This document shows, in pieces, positions 1 to 8,732 of a stretch of 22,327 nucleotides of DNA; position 1 is the first letter of the stretch; every line of letters starts with the position of its first letter. Position numbers and translations under genes: made by a program. This DNA is from Bacteroidota bacterium. Its GTDB lineage: Bacteria; Bacteroidota; Bacteroidia; M30B66. Location: contig CANMGM010000004.1 of assembly GCA_947497195.1 (NCBI GenBank), positions 1-22,327 on the forward strand, read 5' to 3'. The notes beneath the pieces are model-generated. The model made no database searches. It was not told the origin of the DNA and saw only the letters and a list, made by a program, of their open reading frames with translations.

Positions 1-564
1 CCATATACCGGTTTTTCTTTCCTGGCGATCTGTTCTGTTAACGGGAATTCGTTTTACCAAAACTCCCTTGGTATAATCGAGCAGGGTTATTATTAGTCCG
101 GTTGTATCATACTCAATGCCTCTGCCCTGCTCTTTTCCTTCAACAAAAATTATTTCTTTTTGAATTCTGCTCTTTGTGAAAAACCATTTGCTTAACCCAT
201 CCTTTTTATCGATGGCAAATTGCTCTTCCGCCATTAAATTGCCGTTTTTATCGTAGGTTTTTGAAGTGCCGTTTTTCTGACCAGTAGCATATTCGATACT
301 TGATTTCAATAGCCCTTCGGCCGAATAAAAATTCCATACGCTATCGGTAATTCCTGCTGCTTTTTTCCCTTCCGATTTCAATGCTCCGTTTTCATAATAT
401 GCTTTCCAGATACCTTCAGGTTTTCCATTTTGCATGATTCCTTCGCCAGACTTTTTTCCTGAGGGATACTTCAGAATAGTATATCCGTTCTGAGAAATGG
501 AGTCTTGTGCCATAAGAATGCCGTAAGCGCAACACGAAAACAGTATAGAACAAAAGATTTTCAT
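1..564 (-). CDS. MORN-repeat (YwqK-like) secreted protein, 3' end cut by window edge
   Basis: An open frame of 188 codons runs off the left edge, so the C-terminus is missing. It starts with a Sec-type signal peptide (MKIFCSILFSCCAYGILMAQ). Short repeats of the MORN_2/YwqK type follow, recognisable as 'G..eG.wk.Yy.nG.lk.e' units (for example YYENGALKSEG, NFYSAEGLLKSS, KTYDKNGNL). Such proteins are common in Bacteroidota; their molecular role is poorly defined and the 'antitoxin' label seen in databases is not supported by anything here. The ATG overlaps the stop of the upstream M16 peptidase by one base (TGATG), so translational coupling and shared transcription with the nadA-M16 run are likely. 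The envelope location is inferred from the signal peptide. Confidence 0.8.
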   Translation of the reverse strand, partial: MKIFCSILFSCCAYGILMAQDSISQNGYTILKYPSGKKSGEGIMQNGKPEGIWKAYYENGALKSEGKKAAGITDSVWNFYSAEGLLKSSIEYATGQKNGTSKTYDKNGNLMAEEQFAIDKKDGLSKWFFTKSRIQKEIIFVEGKEQGRGIEYDTTGLIITLLDYTKGVLVKRIPVNRTDRQERKTGIW

Positions 565-3482
565 CAACGGAAACCAAGTAATTTTTGAACATTTACCGAT
601 TCAACCTCTCCAAATTTTGATAACATCGTTTTCTCGATAAGCTTAGAAGAACCTACAACCGTGAGCGCATAGGTTGTACTGGCTATTTTATTTTTATGAA
701 ATTGTTCGATGTCTTTTAAATTCAATTTATGTAGAGAACGGTATATCGATTTTCGAAAGTCGTATTCTATACCTTGCCGCGTATAGGCCATGCTCATTCC
801 TGCATAATTACGGGGCGAAATACGGTCGTTTTCGATCGATGAAAGCAGCGCCGTCTTGGACGATAGAAAGAGATTTTCTGACAAGGGCATTTTTCGAAGC
901 AGGTCATTCATAGCAGCAATTGCAGAGTCGATCTTATCGGCCTGCGTACCAATGAAAGCGCCCGAAGTTTCAAAACCATCCCTATAAACCGGATTCCGGA
1001 AATAGGAATAGGCCGAATAAGCCAAGGCTTTTGATTCTCTGATTTCCTGAAAAACAATGGATGACATGCCGCCACCAAAATATTCGTTGTAAAGCGATGC
1101 GGTAGCAAAGTTGGCGGTATCGATTCCTGAACCAGCCGCCAACCAGCTAATCGTTGCCTGTACCATATTGAAGTCGGCGAAATATACTTTACTCTTTTTC
1201 ACATTTATTGGTTTGAAAAGTTCTCTTTCAGGAATAGTTAAAGTAACCTGAGCGATATGGTTTTCCTTGATTTTGTTTTCAACCATAGTTATATCGTCGG
1301 GTCCGTAGTAGCTAATTTTGTGCGGATATGAAAAAAGGGTTGATACATGGTCGTTTAAGATATCGTTCCTTAATGCTCTCAATTGTTTATTGGTTAATTG
1401 CCTGCTAAAGGGATTTTTTTCGCCGTACAGCGCATAGTTATTTAAGGCACTTCGAATAATTTCGGGATTACTGAGCATATTTTCGCGCTCCTGTAATTTC
1501 GAGTTAACAAATAAGCGCAGGGTTTCTTTATCGAGCACTGGATGCAGAATCCAGTTTTCCAAAAGATTAATTGCAGAGGTAAACGATTTTTGAGGTCCAC
1601 TTAATTCAATCGTGGTGGTGTACTCCCCAACCGACATGGAATAGTTGCAGGCAAGCGCATAAAACAATTCTTTAATTCGCTGATTGGAATAATTAGGTGT
1701 GCCGGAGAGTTGAAATAAATCAATTGCGAAAGGAAGGTATGGATTGGCTATGCGTCCAAATTCAAATAATACCTGATACTTAAATAGATTGTTCGACGTG
1801 TTTTTTACATAGTAAGCGGTAATGGCATTTCCAATATTTAATGATTTAATCGATTGCTTAAAATTGATGAATTGGGGTTTTTCGCTTGCAATCCGTTGGT
1901 TGTAAATCGAATTAGCGAACGATGAATTATCTTTTCTGTTTAAGGGAACCGGCCTAATTTCGGGCTTTTCTATTTTGGCATTCTGGAACGATTCATCTTT
2001 CTGTTTATAAACCACAACAAAATCTTTTTGAAAATTATCCCTGACAAAACGAAGCAGTTCTTTTTTGCTGAGTAAATCAAATAGTGAATCTCTTCGATGA
2101 ACACTTTTTAAATCGACTCTTTTTACAAATAAATCGACCATTTCAAATGCCCGCGAGGAAGAGTTTTCAATCATGCGCTCCTCCCTTGTTTTTAGATTAA
2201 GAACTGCTGAACGAATCTGTTCTTCTGTAACTTTTCCTTTTCGTAATGAGTCGATTTGTGCAAGCAGTAAGCCGGAAATTTCCGCTAGTTTTTGCTCTTT
2301 CTGTGGTTCTCCGTTGAGAATCAGAACCGAATAATCTCTCAGATTCACCGTTTCTGAATAACCACTCAATATTTTTTGGCTGTTTAGTAAATTTCTGTCC
2401 ATCAATCCTGTTGTTCCGTTATACAATAGTTCTGAAATCAACTCCAGCATTTTACATTGCAAAGCATCAAGTTTTGGTAACCTGAATGCAAGCGAAACCG
2501 ATTCCTGTTCAGGACCTTTTACCGTTAAATATTCGGCCGTTGTATCTTTTTTTTCCGGATTAAATTGCGGTTCTGAAATGTTTACCGGTTTGTACAGGGA
2601 AAAAGCAGTGTCGATTTTTTCAATAATTTCATCGGGATTAAAATTACCGGCCAAACAAATTGCCATATTGTTTGGAACATAATACATCTCATAAAAATTA
2701 CGTATTGCTTTTAAAGAAGGATTTTTTAAGTGTTCCGATTTTCCTATGGTTGTTTGCAAACCATACGTATGATTCTTAAAAAGAGCCTGCATCATTGTTT
2801 CATACAATTTATCTGAATCTGAATCGAGCGACATATTTTTTTCCTCATACACCGCTTCGAGTTCGGTATGAAACAAACGGTACACAGGATTTCTGAAACG
2901 CTCGGCTTCAATTTTAAGCCAGGCATCAAATTGATTTGATGGAATATCGTTGATGTAAACCGTTTCATCAAACGATGTGTATGCATTGGTTCCTTTTGCA
3001 CCAATGAACTGCATCATTTTATCGTATTCGTTGGCAATCGCAATATTGGCAGCTACAGATGAAAGCGAATCAATGCTTCGATAAAGCTGCTTTCTTTGCA
3101 TTTCATTTGTTGTTTTATTGTATTTCTCATACAGAGCTTCAATCTGTTTTAGATAGAATTGTTCTTTTTCAAAGGAGGTTGTTCCATACTGGTCGGTTCC
3201 CTTAAACAACATATGTTCAAGGTAATGTGCTAATCCGGTATTGTTTTTAGGGTCGTGTTTACTGCCTGCTGCAATGGCTATACACGTATAAATACGTGGT
3301 TCGTTTGTGTTTACCGATGTAAATACGGTAAGTCCGTTTTTTAAAACATATTTCCGAATACCCAATGGATCGTTGGGGTAGCTCTCATAGGTATATTTAA
3401 CCTGTTCAAGGTTTTGCCCACAAAGCTGTGCAATAGAAAAAAAGAGGGAAAATAAAAGAAGAATTGGCCGTATCATAAACAA
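564..3482 (-). CDS. Secreted/periplasmic M16-family zinc metallopeptidase (PqqL/pitrilysin-like, full-length two-half form)
   Basis: The 972-residue protein opens with a signal peptide (hydrophobic core residues 4-20, probable cleavage near CGQ, 21-23). The inverted zinc motif HxxEH is present as H86-Y-L-E89-H90, and the distal glutamates of the family as E207 and E214 (E-x6-E). Between them lies a helical insert of about 60 residues (about 105-165) that spaces the ligands further apart than in classical pitrilysin. The second half (about 550-970) repeats the fold without an HxxEH motif. It keeps the family R/Y-type segment near QEIRESKALAYSAYS, as expected for single-chain M16 enzymes whose C-terminal half is catalytically silent but shapes the chamber. 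It lies 4 nt after nadA and overlaps the next gene by 1 nt. Substrate is unknown; processing of imported or secreted peptides is an inference from the family. Confidence 0.93.
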   Translation of the reverse strand: MFMIRPILLLFSLFFSIAQLCGQNLEQVKYTYESYPNDPLGIRKYVLKNGLTVFTSVNTNEPRIYTCIAIAAGSKHDPKNNTGLAHYLEHMLFKGTDQYGTTSFEKEQFYLKQIEALYEKYNKTTNEMQRKQLYRSIDSLSSVAANIAIANEYDKMMQFIGAKGTNAYTSFDETVYINDIPSNQFDAWLKIEAERFRNPVYRLFHTELEAVYEEKNMSLDSDSDKLYETMMQALFKNHTYGLQTTIGKSEHLKNPSLKAIRNFYEMYYVPNNMAICLAGNFNPDEIIEKIDTAFSLYKPVNISEPQFNPEKKDTTAEYLTVKGPEQESVSLAFRLPKLDALQCKMLELISELLYNGTTGLMDRNLLNSQKILSGYSETVNLRDYSVLILNGEPQKEQKLAEISGLLLAQIDSLRKGKVTEEQIRSAVLNLKTREERMIENSSSRAFEMVDLFVKRVDLKSVHRRDSLFDLLSKKELLRFVRDNFQKDFVVVYKQKDESFQNAKIEKPEIRPVPLNRKDNSSFANSIYNQRIASEKPQFINFKQSIKSLNIGNAITAYYVKNTSNNLFKYQVLFEFGRIANPYLPFAIDLFQLSGTPNYSNQRIKELFYALACNYSMSVGEYTTTIELSGPQKSFTSAINLLENWILHPVLDKETLRLFVNSKLQERENMLSNPEIIRSALNNYALYGEKNPFSRQLTNKQLRALRNDILNDHVSTLFSYPHKISYYGPDDITMVENKIKENHIAQVTLTIPERELFKPINVKKSKVYFADFNMVQATISWLAAGSGIDTANFATASLYNEYFGGGMSSIVFQEIRESKALAYSAYSYFRNPVYRDGFETSGAFIGTQADKIDSAIAAMNDLLRKMPLSENLFLSSKTALLSSIENDRISPRNYAGMSMAYTRQGIEYDFRKSIYRSLHKLNLKDIEQFHKNKIASTTYALTVVGSSKLIEKTMLSKFGEVESVNVQKLLGFR

Positions 3483-3486
3483 TATT

Positions 3487-4437
3487 TCAAAGATTTACAG
3501 AAAGTTCGAGCATGCGTTTAATTGACTTTTCTGCCTTTAAACGAATAGATTCTTCAAGCATTATTTCGGGCGCTTCATTGAAAAGACAATCATGAAGTTT
3601 TTGCAGCGTATTTTTTTTCATGTGCGGACAATCGTTGCATGCACAATTGTTCATAGGCGGTGCCGGAATAAAACGTTTATCGGGCGAATTTTTTATCATC
3701 TGATGTAAAATTCCACTCTCGGTTCCAATAATAAATTGCTGTTTTTCAGACGTTTTTGTGTAATTCAACAAGGCTGTAGTAGAACCAATAAACGATGCAT
3801 GCTTCAGAACCGCTTCGGTGCATTCGGGATGCGCAATAAATTCTGCATTCGGATTTTGCTCGATAAGCGCTTCAATCTTCGACAACGAAAACGCTTCGTG
3901 TACCATACACGCTCCATCCCATAAAACCATGTCTCTTCCGCTTTTATTGATAACATAGCGGCCAAGGTTCTTGTCGGGCGCAAAAATTATTTTTCTTTCC
4001 TTCGGTATGCTATTCACGATGTGAACGGCGTTCGACGATGTACAAATAATATCCGACTCGGCCTTCACTTCGGCCGTGCAATTGATATATGAAATGACGA
4101 TATGCTCCGGATGTTGCTTTTTAAAAGCTATAAAATCTTCCGTTTTACAATCATCGGCCAATGAACAGCCTGCATCAAGGTCTGGCAACAAAACTTTTTT
4201 ATTGGGCGAGATGATCTTGGCCGTTTCTGCCATAAAATGAACACCTGCAAAAACGATAATGTCAGCGTCTGTTTTCGCCGCTGCCTGAGAAAGGCCCAAA
4301 CTGTCGCCAATATAATCGGCACAATCCTGTATGCCATTGTCCTGATAGTAATGAGCCAGTATAATGGCATTCTTCTCCCTCTTAAGCTGTTCGATGGATT
4401 GAATAAGCTCTGATCGCGAATTTTTAGAAATGAACAT
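3487..4437 (-). CDS. nadA: Quinolinate synthase A
   Basis: NadA condenses iminoaspartate with dihydroxyacetone phosphate to quinolinate using a [4Fe-4S] cluster, in de novo NAD synthesis in the cytoplasm. The 316-residue length suits the short form of the family. The three cluster-ligand positions are visible: C91 (DAGCSLAD), C177 (GACMVHEAF) and C270 in the C-terminal C-A-C-N-D-CPHM segment, where C265 and C267 give extra cysteines. Substrate-loop signatures such as NAIILAHYYQ (23-32) and YINCTAEVKA (117-126) also match. It is first in the minus-strand run nadA-M16-MORN, and a TAnnTTTG box lies 19 nt upstream of the ATG. No nadB or nadC is present in the window, so the other steps of the pathway are encoded elsewhere. 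Confidence 0.97.
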   Translation of the reverse strand: MFISKNSRSELIQSIEQLKREKNAIILAHYYQDNGIQDCADYIGDSLGLSQAAAKTDADIIVFAGVHFMAETAKIISPNKKVLLPDLDAGCSLADDCKTEDFIAFKKQHPEHIVISYINCTAEVKAESDIICTSSNAVHIVNSIPKERKIIFAPDKNLGRYVINKSGRDMVLWDGACMVHEAFSLSKIEALIEQNPNAEFIAHPECTEAVLKHASFIGSTTALLNYTKTSEKQQFIIGTESGILHQMIKNSPDKRFIPAPPMNNCACNDCPHMKKNTLQKLHDCLFNEAPEIMLEESIRLKAEKSIKRMLELSVNL

Positions 4438-4456
4438 CCCTTTACTAAGTATAAAA

Positions 4457-4464
4457 CAAAGGTA
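4457..4464 (-). promoter_or_regulatory. Probable -7 box of the nadA promoter (TACCTTTG)
   Basis: Read on the minus strand this is an exact TAnnTTTG, the Bacteroidota -7 element, ending 19 nt before the nadA ATG. No convincing -33 TTG lies at the usual spacing. Support comes from the position, which matches the placement seen before four other starts in the window. Confidence 0.55.
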
Positions 4465-4670
4465 TTTTAAAGTTTAAATAAAGATTAGGTTTTAATAATG
4501 CTGTTAGTTCTGTGCAGAAAATTTTGTGCAAGGAGTAGGATTATACACTACGAGGTATTTATTGACATGCTATTAAAAGTTTTTAATTGATTAATAGATT
4601 GAAATTCAATTCAAGTAACATACTATTAACATTGCGTTAATATCCTACCTTGAGTAAAAATTGATTTAAA

Positions 4671-4817
4671 ATGTACCCTCTGATTTGTGTATGGTTTGTT
4701 ATTTATTTCCTGATTTTAATCAGCATTTTTCGCTTGACACGCAAAAAAATGAAGCGTATGAGAAAAAAATTCTATGCTTCCAATTTTTCTTATGCGTTTT
4801 TAGTCACAGATAATTAA
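4671..4817 (+). CDS. Possible small single-pass membrane protein (48 aa)
   Basis: ATG at 4671 opens 48 codons ending in TAA. The product has one hydrophobic stretch (residues 3-20, PLICVWFVIYFLILISIF) followed at once by a strongly basic segment (RLTRKKMKRMRKKF, 21-34). That is the positive-inside layout of a tiny inner-membrane protein with its C-terminus in the cytoplasm. It is not recognisable as a known family. A caution: in AT-rich DNA a T-rich stretch followed by an A-rich stretch gives this pattern by chance, and a hairpin covers the second half of the frame. Only a weak TAnnTTTG-like box (TACCTTGA, 4646-4653) precedes it, with two mismatches. Confidence 0.35.
   Translation: MYPLICVWFVIYFLILISIFRLTRKKMKRMRKKFYASNFSYAFLVTDN
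4751..4800 (+). other. 17-bp hairpin with alternative pairing, upstream of rpiB
   Basis: Bases 4751-4767 pair with 4784-4800 over 17 consecutive positions when read as plus-strand RNA, including four G-U pairs, around a 16-nt loop. The same G-U positions become A-C mismatches in minus-strand RNA, so any structure belongs to a plus transcript. The loop segment CTATGCTTC (4773-4781) can instead pair with the 5' arm over about 8 bp. That gives two competing folds before rpiB. It overlaps the possible 48-codon ORF. Confidence 0.4.
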
Positions 4818-4879
4818 CAACGATTAACAAAATAACTGTTAATTCTGTTCCAGCTGCCTAAACAAAACCGCGTATTCTG

Positions 4880-4887
4880 TATTTTAG
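4880..4887 (+). promoter_or_regulatory. Weak -7-like box before rpiB (TATTTTAG)
   Basis: This is a 7-of-8 match to TAnnTTTG ending 22 nt before the rpiB ATG, close to the spacing of the better boxes in this window. No -33 element was found, so it is only a candidate. Confidence 0.3.
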
Positions 4888-4909
4888 CATCTAATTTAAC
4901 CCGAAATTC

Positions 4910-5338
4910 ATGAAAATCTATATCGGTTCGGATCATGCCGGCTTCACGCTTAAAGAACAGGTAAAGCTTCATCTGGCGCATTTGAATGCAGAGTTAACGG
5001 ATGTTGGTACGTTTTCAGAAGAGAGCATGGATTACCCAGACGTGGCTCATCCCGTTGCAAATGCGGTTCTCGATGGCAAAGCTGATTATGGTATTCTTCT
5101 CTGCGGGAGTGCGAATGGCGTTGCAATTTCGGCAAATAAGCATGTTGGTATTCGTGCTGCTTTGTGTTGGTTACCAGAAATTGCTGTTTTAGCTCGAGCA
5201 CATAACAATGCGAATATTTTATGCCTTCCTGCCCGCTTTCTGAATAACGAAACTGCACTAAACATAGTCGATGAATTTTTGAATACGGCATTTGAAGGTG
5301 GGCGTCACGAAAAACGCGTTGCTAAAATTAATTGCTAA
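4910..5338 (+). CDS. rpiB: Ribose 5-phosphate isomerase B
   Basis: RpiB interconverts ribulose 5-phosphate and ribose 5-phosphate in the non-oxidative pentose phosphate pathway, in the cytoplasm. The 142-residue length is typical of the LacAB/RpiB family. The N-terminal phosphate and ring-opening segment SDHAG (7-11), the catalytic cysteine C65 in CGSANG (65-70) and the later histidine H98 or neighbouring polar pair in ARAHNNAN are all present at the expected spacing. The usual text after the cysteine (GSGIG) is GSANG here, a mild variation. It heads the plus-strand block; the next start codon is 28 nt after its stop. Confidence 0.95.
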   Translation: MKIYIGSDHAGFTLKEQVKLHLAHLNAELTDVGTFSEESMDYPDVAHPVANAVLDGKADYGILLCGSANGVAISANKHVGIRAALCWLPEIAVLARAHNNANILCLPARFLNNETALNIVDEFLNTAFEGGRHEKRVAKINC

Positions 5339-5366
5339 TGATTGCGTTTCCAATTAAATACTCCAA

Positions 5367-8300
5367 ATGAACTCAGGAAATAGTGCAGTGAATGAATTGA
5401 TTGGTAAGCTAGAGGAATTCATACGCAAGTATTATCAGAATAAGCTTCTGCGCGGTATACTTTATAGTACCGGATTGCTTGCATTGTTTTTTCTGCTTAT
5501 TTCTGTGGTTGAATACATTGGCGAAAACGGAATGGCTCTTCGTGCTATCCTTTTTTACTTTTACCTAGCCCTTGCCGCATTTGTGCTAATTGTGTACATC
5601 CTGAAACCTATTTTCGGGTTATTGCGCATCGGTAAGTCGCTTACGCACGAACATGCTGCAGAGCTTATTGGTCTTCATTTCAACGAAGTAAAAGATAAAC
5701 TGATTAATACACTGCAGTTGCAACGTCAATTGGAAGATACTCCAGGAAGTAAAGAGCTAATACTTGCAGGCATCGATCAGAAGATTACCGAATTAAAACC
5801 GGTTCCATTTTCACGGGCAATTGACTTTGGTAAAAACAGGCGCTACATTCCACTAGCCATTATCCCCTTGTTGTTTATTCTCGGCGTTTTAGTGATTAAA
5901 CCGGCTGTATTAACCGAGAGCACAAAGCGCATCATTTCATATGATAAAACATTCGAGCCTGTAGCTCCTTTTCAGTTTGTGCTTGTGAATACCAAACTCG
6001 AAGTTGCCTCTATGCAGGATTTTAAGCTCGATGTTCGCACACGTGGCGAAGAGCTACCGCGAGAATTGTTTGTAGACATAGCAGGAAACAAGTTCAAATG
6101 CCAGAGTTTAGATAAAACGAGTTTCAGTTATCTCTTTAGAAATGTTAAAGAAGATGTGCGGTTTAGGTTATATGCAGATGGATTCTTTTCTAAAGAATAT
6201 ACCTTACGCAGTCTCCCCTCTCCCCTACTTGTTCAATTTACTGTAGCGCTTGATTATCCATCCTATACCGGGAAAAGAGATGAACAACTCCCCAATATCG
6301 GCGATTTATCCATTCCTGCAGGTACAGAAGTAAGATGGACATTTAAAACAGAAGAAACATCAAATCTTCTTTTAAAGTTTCAAGAAGGCGAATCAAAAGC
6401 ACAGAAGAGTTCAGCGTATGACTTCGTTTTCACTAAACGCTTTTTACAGGATGATCGCTACAGCATTGAAATGAAAAACAATTTCATGAGCAACACCAAT
6501 GCTGTTGAATATTCTGTTTCGGTGAAACCGGATGCCTATCCACTTATTGAAGTAGATTCAAAAGCAGATTCAATATTGGGGTCGGATTTCGTTTTTAAAG
6601 GAAAAATTGAAGACGATTATGGCCTTACAGAACTGAAGTTTAATGTGCTGATTCCCGGTCAAGGCAACAAGCCTACAGCGATGGATGTACCGTTTAACAA
6701 AAGTTATACGAGTACTTATTTTATGTGGAGCAGTTCGTTCAACGCCATTCAATTAGAACCCGGACAGGAAATTGAATATTGGTTCGAAGTATGGGACAAC
6801 GATGCTGTTCATGGTAGAAAATCAACAAAATCGCAGAAAGGAGTTTATCGTAAACCAACGTTGGAAGAATTGCAGGAGAAATCGCGCGAACAGCAATCGG
6901 CAATAAAAGCTGATCTTAAATCTACCATGGACGAGGCCAAAAAACTTCAAAAGGAGTTAGAGGAGCTAACAAACCGAATGCTCGAGAAAAAGGAGCTTAC
7001 GTGGCAGGATAAGAACAAAGCAAAGGAGCTAATAGAAAGGCAAAAACAACTTCAGGAACAATTGAGTGAGATACAGAAGGACACAAAAAAGAACAATGAA
7101 CGTAATAAGGAATTTAATAAGGATGAAGAATTGCTAAAAAAGCAGGAGCAAATCGAAAAGCTGATGAATGAGTTGCTAAGTCCGGAAATGAAGGAACAAT
7201 TGCGGCAGCTTGAAGAGATGCTTAAAACACTTGATAAAGACAAGCTGAAGGAAGAAATGGAAAAGCTTCAGCAGGAAAATAAAGATATTGAAAAAGAACT
7301 CGACAGAAGCCTCGAATTATTGAAGCAATTGGAGGTAGAGCAGCGTATGAAGGATGCAATAGACAAACTAGATGCGCTGCAAAAAGAACAGGAAAAACTT
7401 GCAGATAAGACCGAGAAAAACGAGTCTGGTGCCGACGAATTGAAAGCGAAGCAAGACTCGCTTAACAAAGAGTTTAATAAACTAAGTGAAGAGTTGGATC
7501 AGGTTGAAAAGAAAAACCAGGAGTTGGAAAACCCAATGCCTATGGATCCTACCGAGCAGATGGAACAAGACATTAAACAGGAGATGCAGCAAAGCTCTCA
7601 AGAGTTGAATAACAAAAAAAGCAGTAAGGCATCAAAGTCACAAAAAAACGCAAGTTCAAAAATGCAGCAGATGAAAGATAAGATGCAGCAGAGTATGAAT
7701 GAGGCATCGGAGCAAAGCTTGGAGGAGGACGTTGCTAAAATCAGGGAAATCCTGGAAAATTTGTTGCAGCTCTCGTTCGACCAGGAGGCATTAATGAAGC
7801 AGTTGCAACGTACGCCACCGTCCAATCCCTTGTATGTTAAAATAACCGCCGATCAGAAGAAAATCAAAGATAATGCTGAGGCAATAGAAGATTCTCTGTT
7901 TGCATTAAGCAAGCGTGTTGAGGAAATCAGTTCTTTCGTGAACAAAGAAATTGGGCAGATTAATTTCTCGCTCGACAGGTCAGTAGAATACTTAGCCGAG
8001 CGGCAATCTGCTCAGGCCTCTTCGCGGCAGCAATTTGCAATGACATCGATTAATAACCTTGCACTGATGTTATCGGAAGTTTCGGATCAGATGCAGCAAC
8101 AGCTTGCCCAACAGCAGCAGCAGCAAAAACAGGGCAATGGCTCGTGTAAAAAACCCGGAAACAAAAAGAAACCCGGAAATGGTAAACCATCTGCTGGAGC
8201 CATGCGGCAATTGCAACAGCAATTGAACGAGCAAATGGAGAAAATGAAATCGGATATGGGCAAACCCGGTAAAGGCAAAGATGGTAAAAGTGGTAGTCAG

Positions 8301-8714
8301 CAGCTTGCAAAAATGGCTGCGCAACAGGAGATGCTCAGAAATGAGATGCAGAAAATGCTAAATGAGATGATTAAAGAAGGTGAAAATGGGAATGCGGGAA
8401 ATCTCCGGAAGATGATAGATCAAATGGAGAAAACAGAAACCGATTTGGTTAACAAGAACATTACATCAGAAACGATGCGTAGACAGCAGGAAATTATGAC
8501 GCGTTTGTTGGAGGCCGAAAAGGCTGAGCGGGAGCGCGATCAGGACGATAAACGGGAGAGTAACGAAAACCAAAATGAATTTAACCGTAACCTTTTGGAG
8601 TTCCAGCAGTATATGCAGCAGAAAAATGCAGAGAACGAGCTTTTAAAAACAAGTTCACCCGAATTGAAACCGTTTTATAAAAATCTCGTAGAGCAGTACT
8701 TCAAAACCAATTAA
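5367..8714 (+). CDS. Giant membrane-anchored coiled-coil protein (DUF4175-like)
   Basis: The 1115-residue protein has two N-terminal membrane segments (about 28-50 and 58-83) and a third at about 160-180. A beta-rich, probably extracytoplasmic region (about 200-490) resembles tandem Ig-like domains. A long charged coiled coil follows from about 495 to 770 with very high Glu/Lys/Gln content. Another helical Gln/Met-rich part includes a Q run near 905-915 and a Gly-Lys-Pro low-complexity linker (about 917-945). This layout matches the uncharacterised DUF4175 family of Bacteroidota. No catalytic motif is visible. It sits between rpiB and an RsbW-like ATPase (18 nt downstream) in the run ending with ybeY and mnmG. 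A structural or scaffold role at the envelope is an inference from shape only. Confidence 0.85.
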   Translation: MNSGNSAVNELIGKLEEFIRKYYQNKLLRGILYSTGLLALFFLLISVVEYIGENGMALRAILFYFYLALAAFVLIVYILKPIFGLLRIGKSLTHEHAAELIGLHFNEVKDKLINTLQLQRQLEDTPGSKELILAGIDQKITELKPVPFSRAIDFGKNRRYIPLAIIPLLFILGVLVIKPAVLTESTKRIISYDKTFEPVAPFQFVLVNTKLEVASMQDFKLDVRTRGEELPRELFVDIAGNKFKCQSLDKTSFSYLFRNVKEDVRFRLYADGFFSKEYTLRSLPSPLLVQFTVALDYPSYTGKRDEQLPNIGDLSIPAGTEVRWTFKTEETSNLLLKFQEGESKAQKSSAYDFVFTKRFLQDDRYSIEMKNNFMSNTNAVEYSVSVKPDAYPLIEVDSKADSILGSDFVFKGKIEDDYGLTELKFNVLIPGQGNKPTAMDVPFNKSYTSTYFMWSSSFNAIQLEPGQEIEYWFEVWDNDAVHGRKSTKSQKGVYRKPTLEELQEKSREQQSAIKADLKSTMDEAKKLQKELEELTNRMLEKKELTWQDKNKAKELIERQKQLQEQLSEIQKDTKKNNERNKEFNKDEELLKKQEQIEKLMNELLSPEMKEQLRQLEEMLKTLDKDKLKEEMEKLQQENKDIEKELDRSLELLKQLEVEQRMKDAIDKLDALQKEQEKLADKTEKNESGADELKAKQDSLNKEFNKLSEELDQVEKKNQELENPMPMDPTEQMEQDIKQEMQQSSQELNNKKSSKASKSQKNASSKMQQMKDKMQQSMNEASEQSLEEDVAKIREILENLLQLSFDQEALMKQLQRTPPSNPLYVKITADQKKIKDNAEAIEDSLFALSKRVEEISSFVNKEIGQINFSLDRSVEYLAERQSAQASSRQQFAMTSINNLALMLSEVSDQMQQQLAQQQQQQKQGNGSCKKPGNKKKPGNGKPSAGAMRQLQQQLNEQMEKMKSDMGKPGKGKDGKSGSQQLAKMAAQQEMLRNEMQKMLNEMIKEGENGNAGNLRKMIDQMEKTETDLVNKNITSETMRRQQEIMTRLLEAEKAERERDQDDKRESNENQNEFNRNLLEFQQYMQQKNAENELLKTSSPELKPFYKNLVEQYFKTN

Positions 8715-8732
8715 TTTTTTATTTTCACAATC

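Larger units (their letters stand above)
4438..4909. other. Divergent AT-rich intergenic region between nadA and rpiB
   Basis: These 472 nt separate divergent genes. They hold a probable nadA -7 box, a perfect 13-bp odd palindrome ATTGAAATTCAAT (4598-4610), two ATTAAC/GTTAAT inverted repeats (4625-4641 and 4823-4843), a possible 48-codon membrane ORF (4671-4817) and a 17-bp hairpin (4751-4800). No DnaA-box cluster was seen. Confidence 0.6.

Noticed and set aside
4438..4909. AT-rich intergenic region as oriC
   Set aside because: No cluster of DnaA boxes (TTATCCACA-like) was seen, and no dnaA or dnaN gene is adjacent.
4950..5291. 113-codon open frame antisense to rpiB
   Set aside because: The opposite strand encodes a complete, clearly recognised RpiB; the antisense product is low-complexity His/Gln/Leu text.
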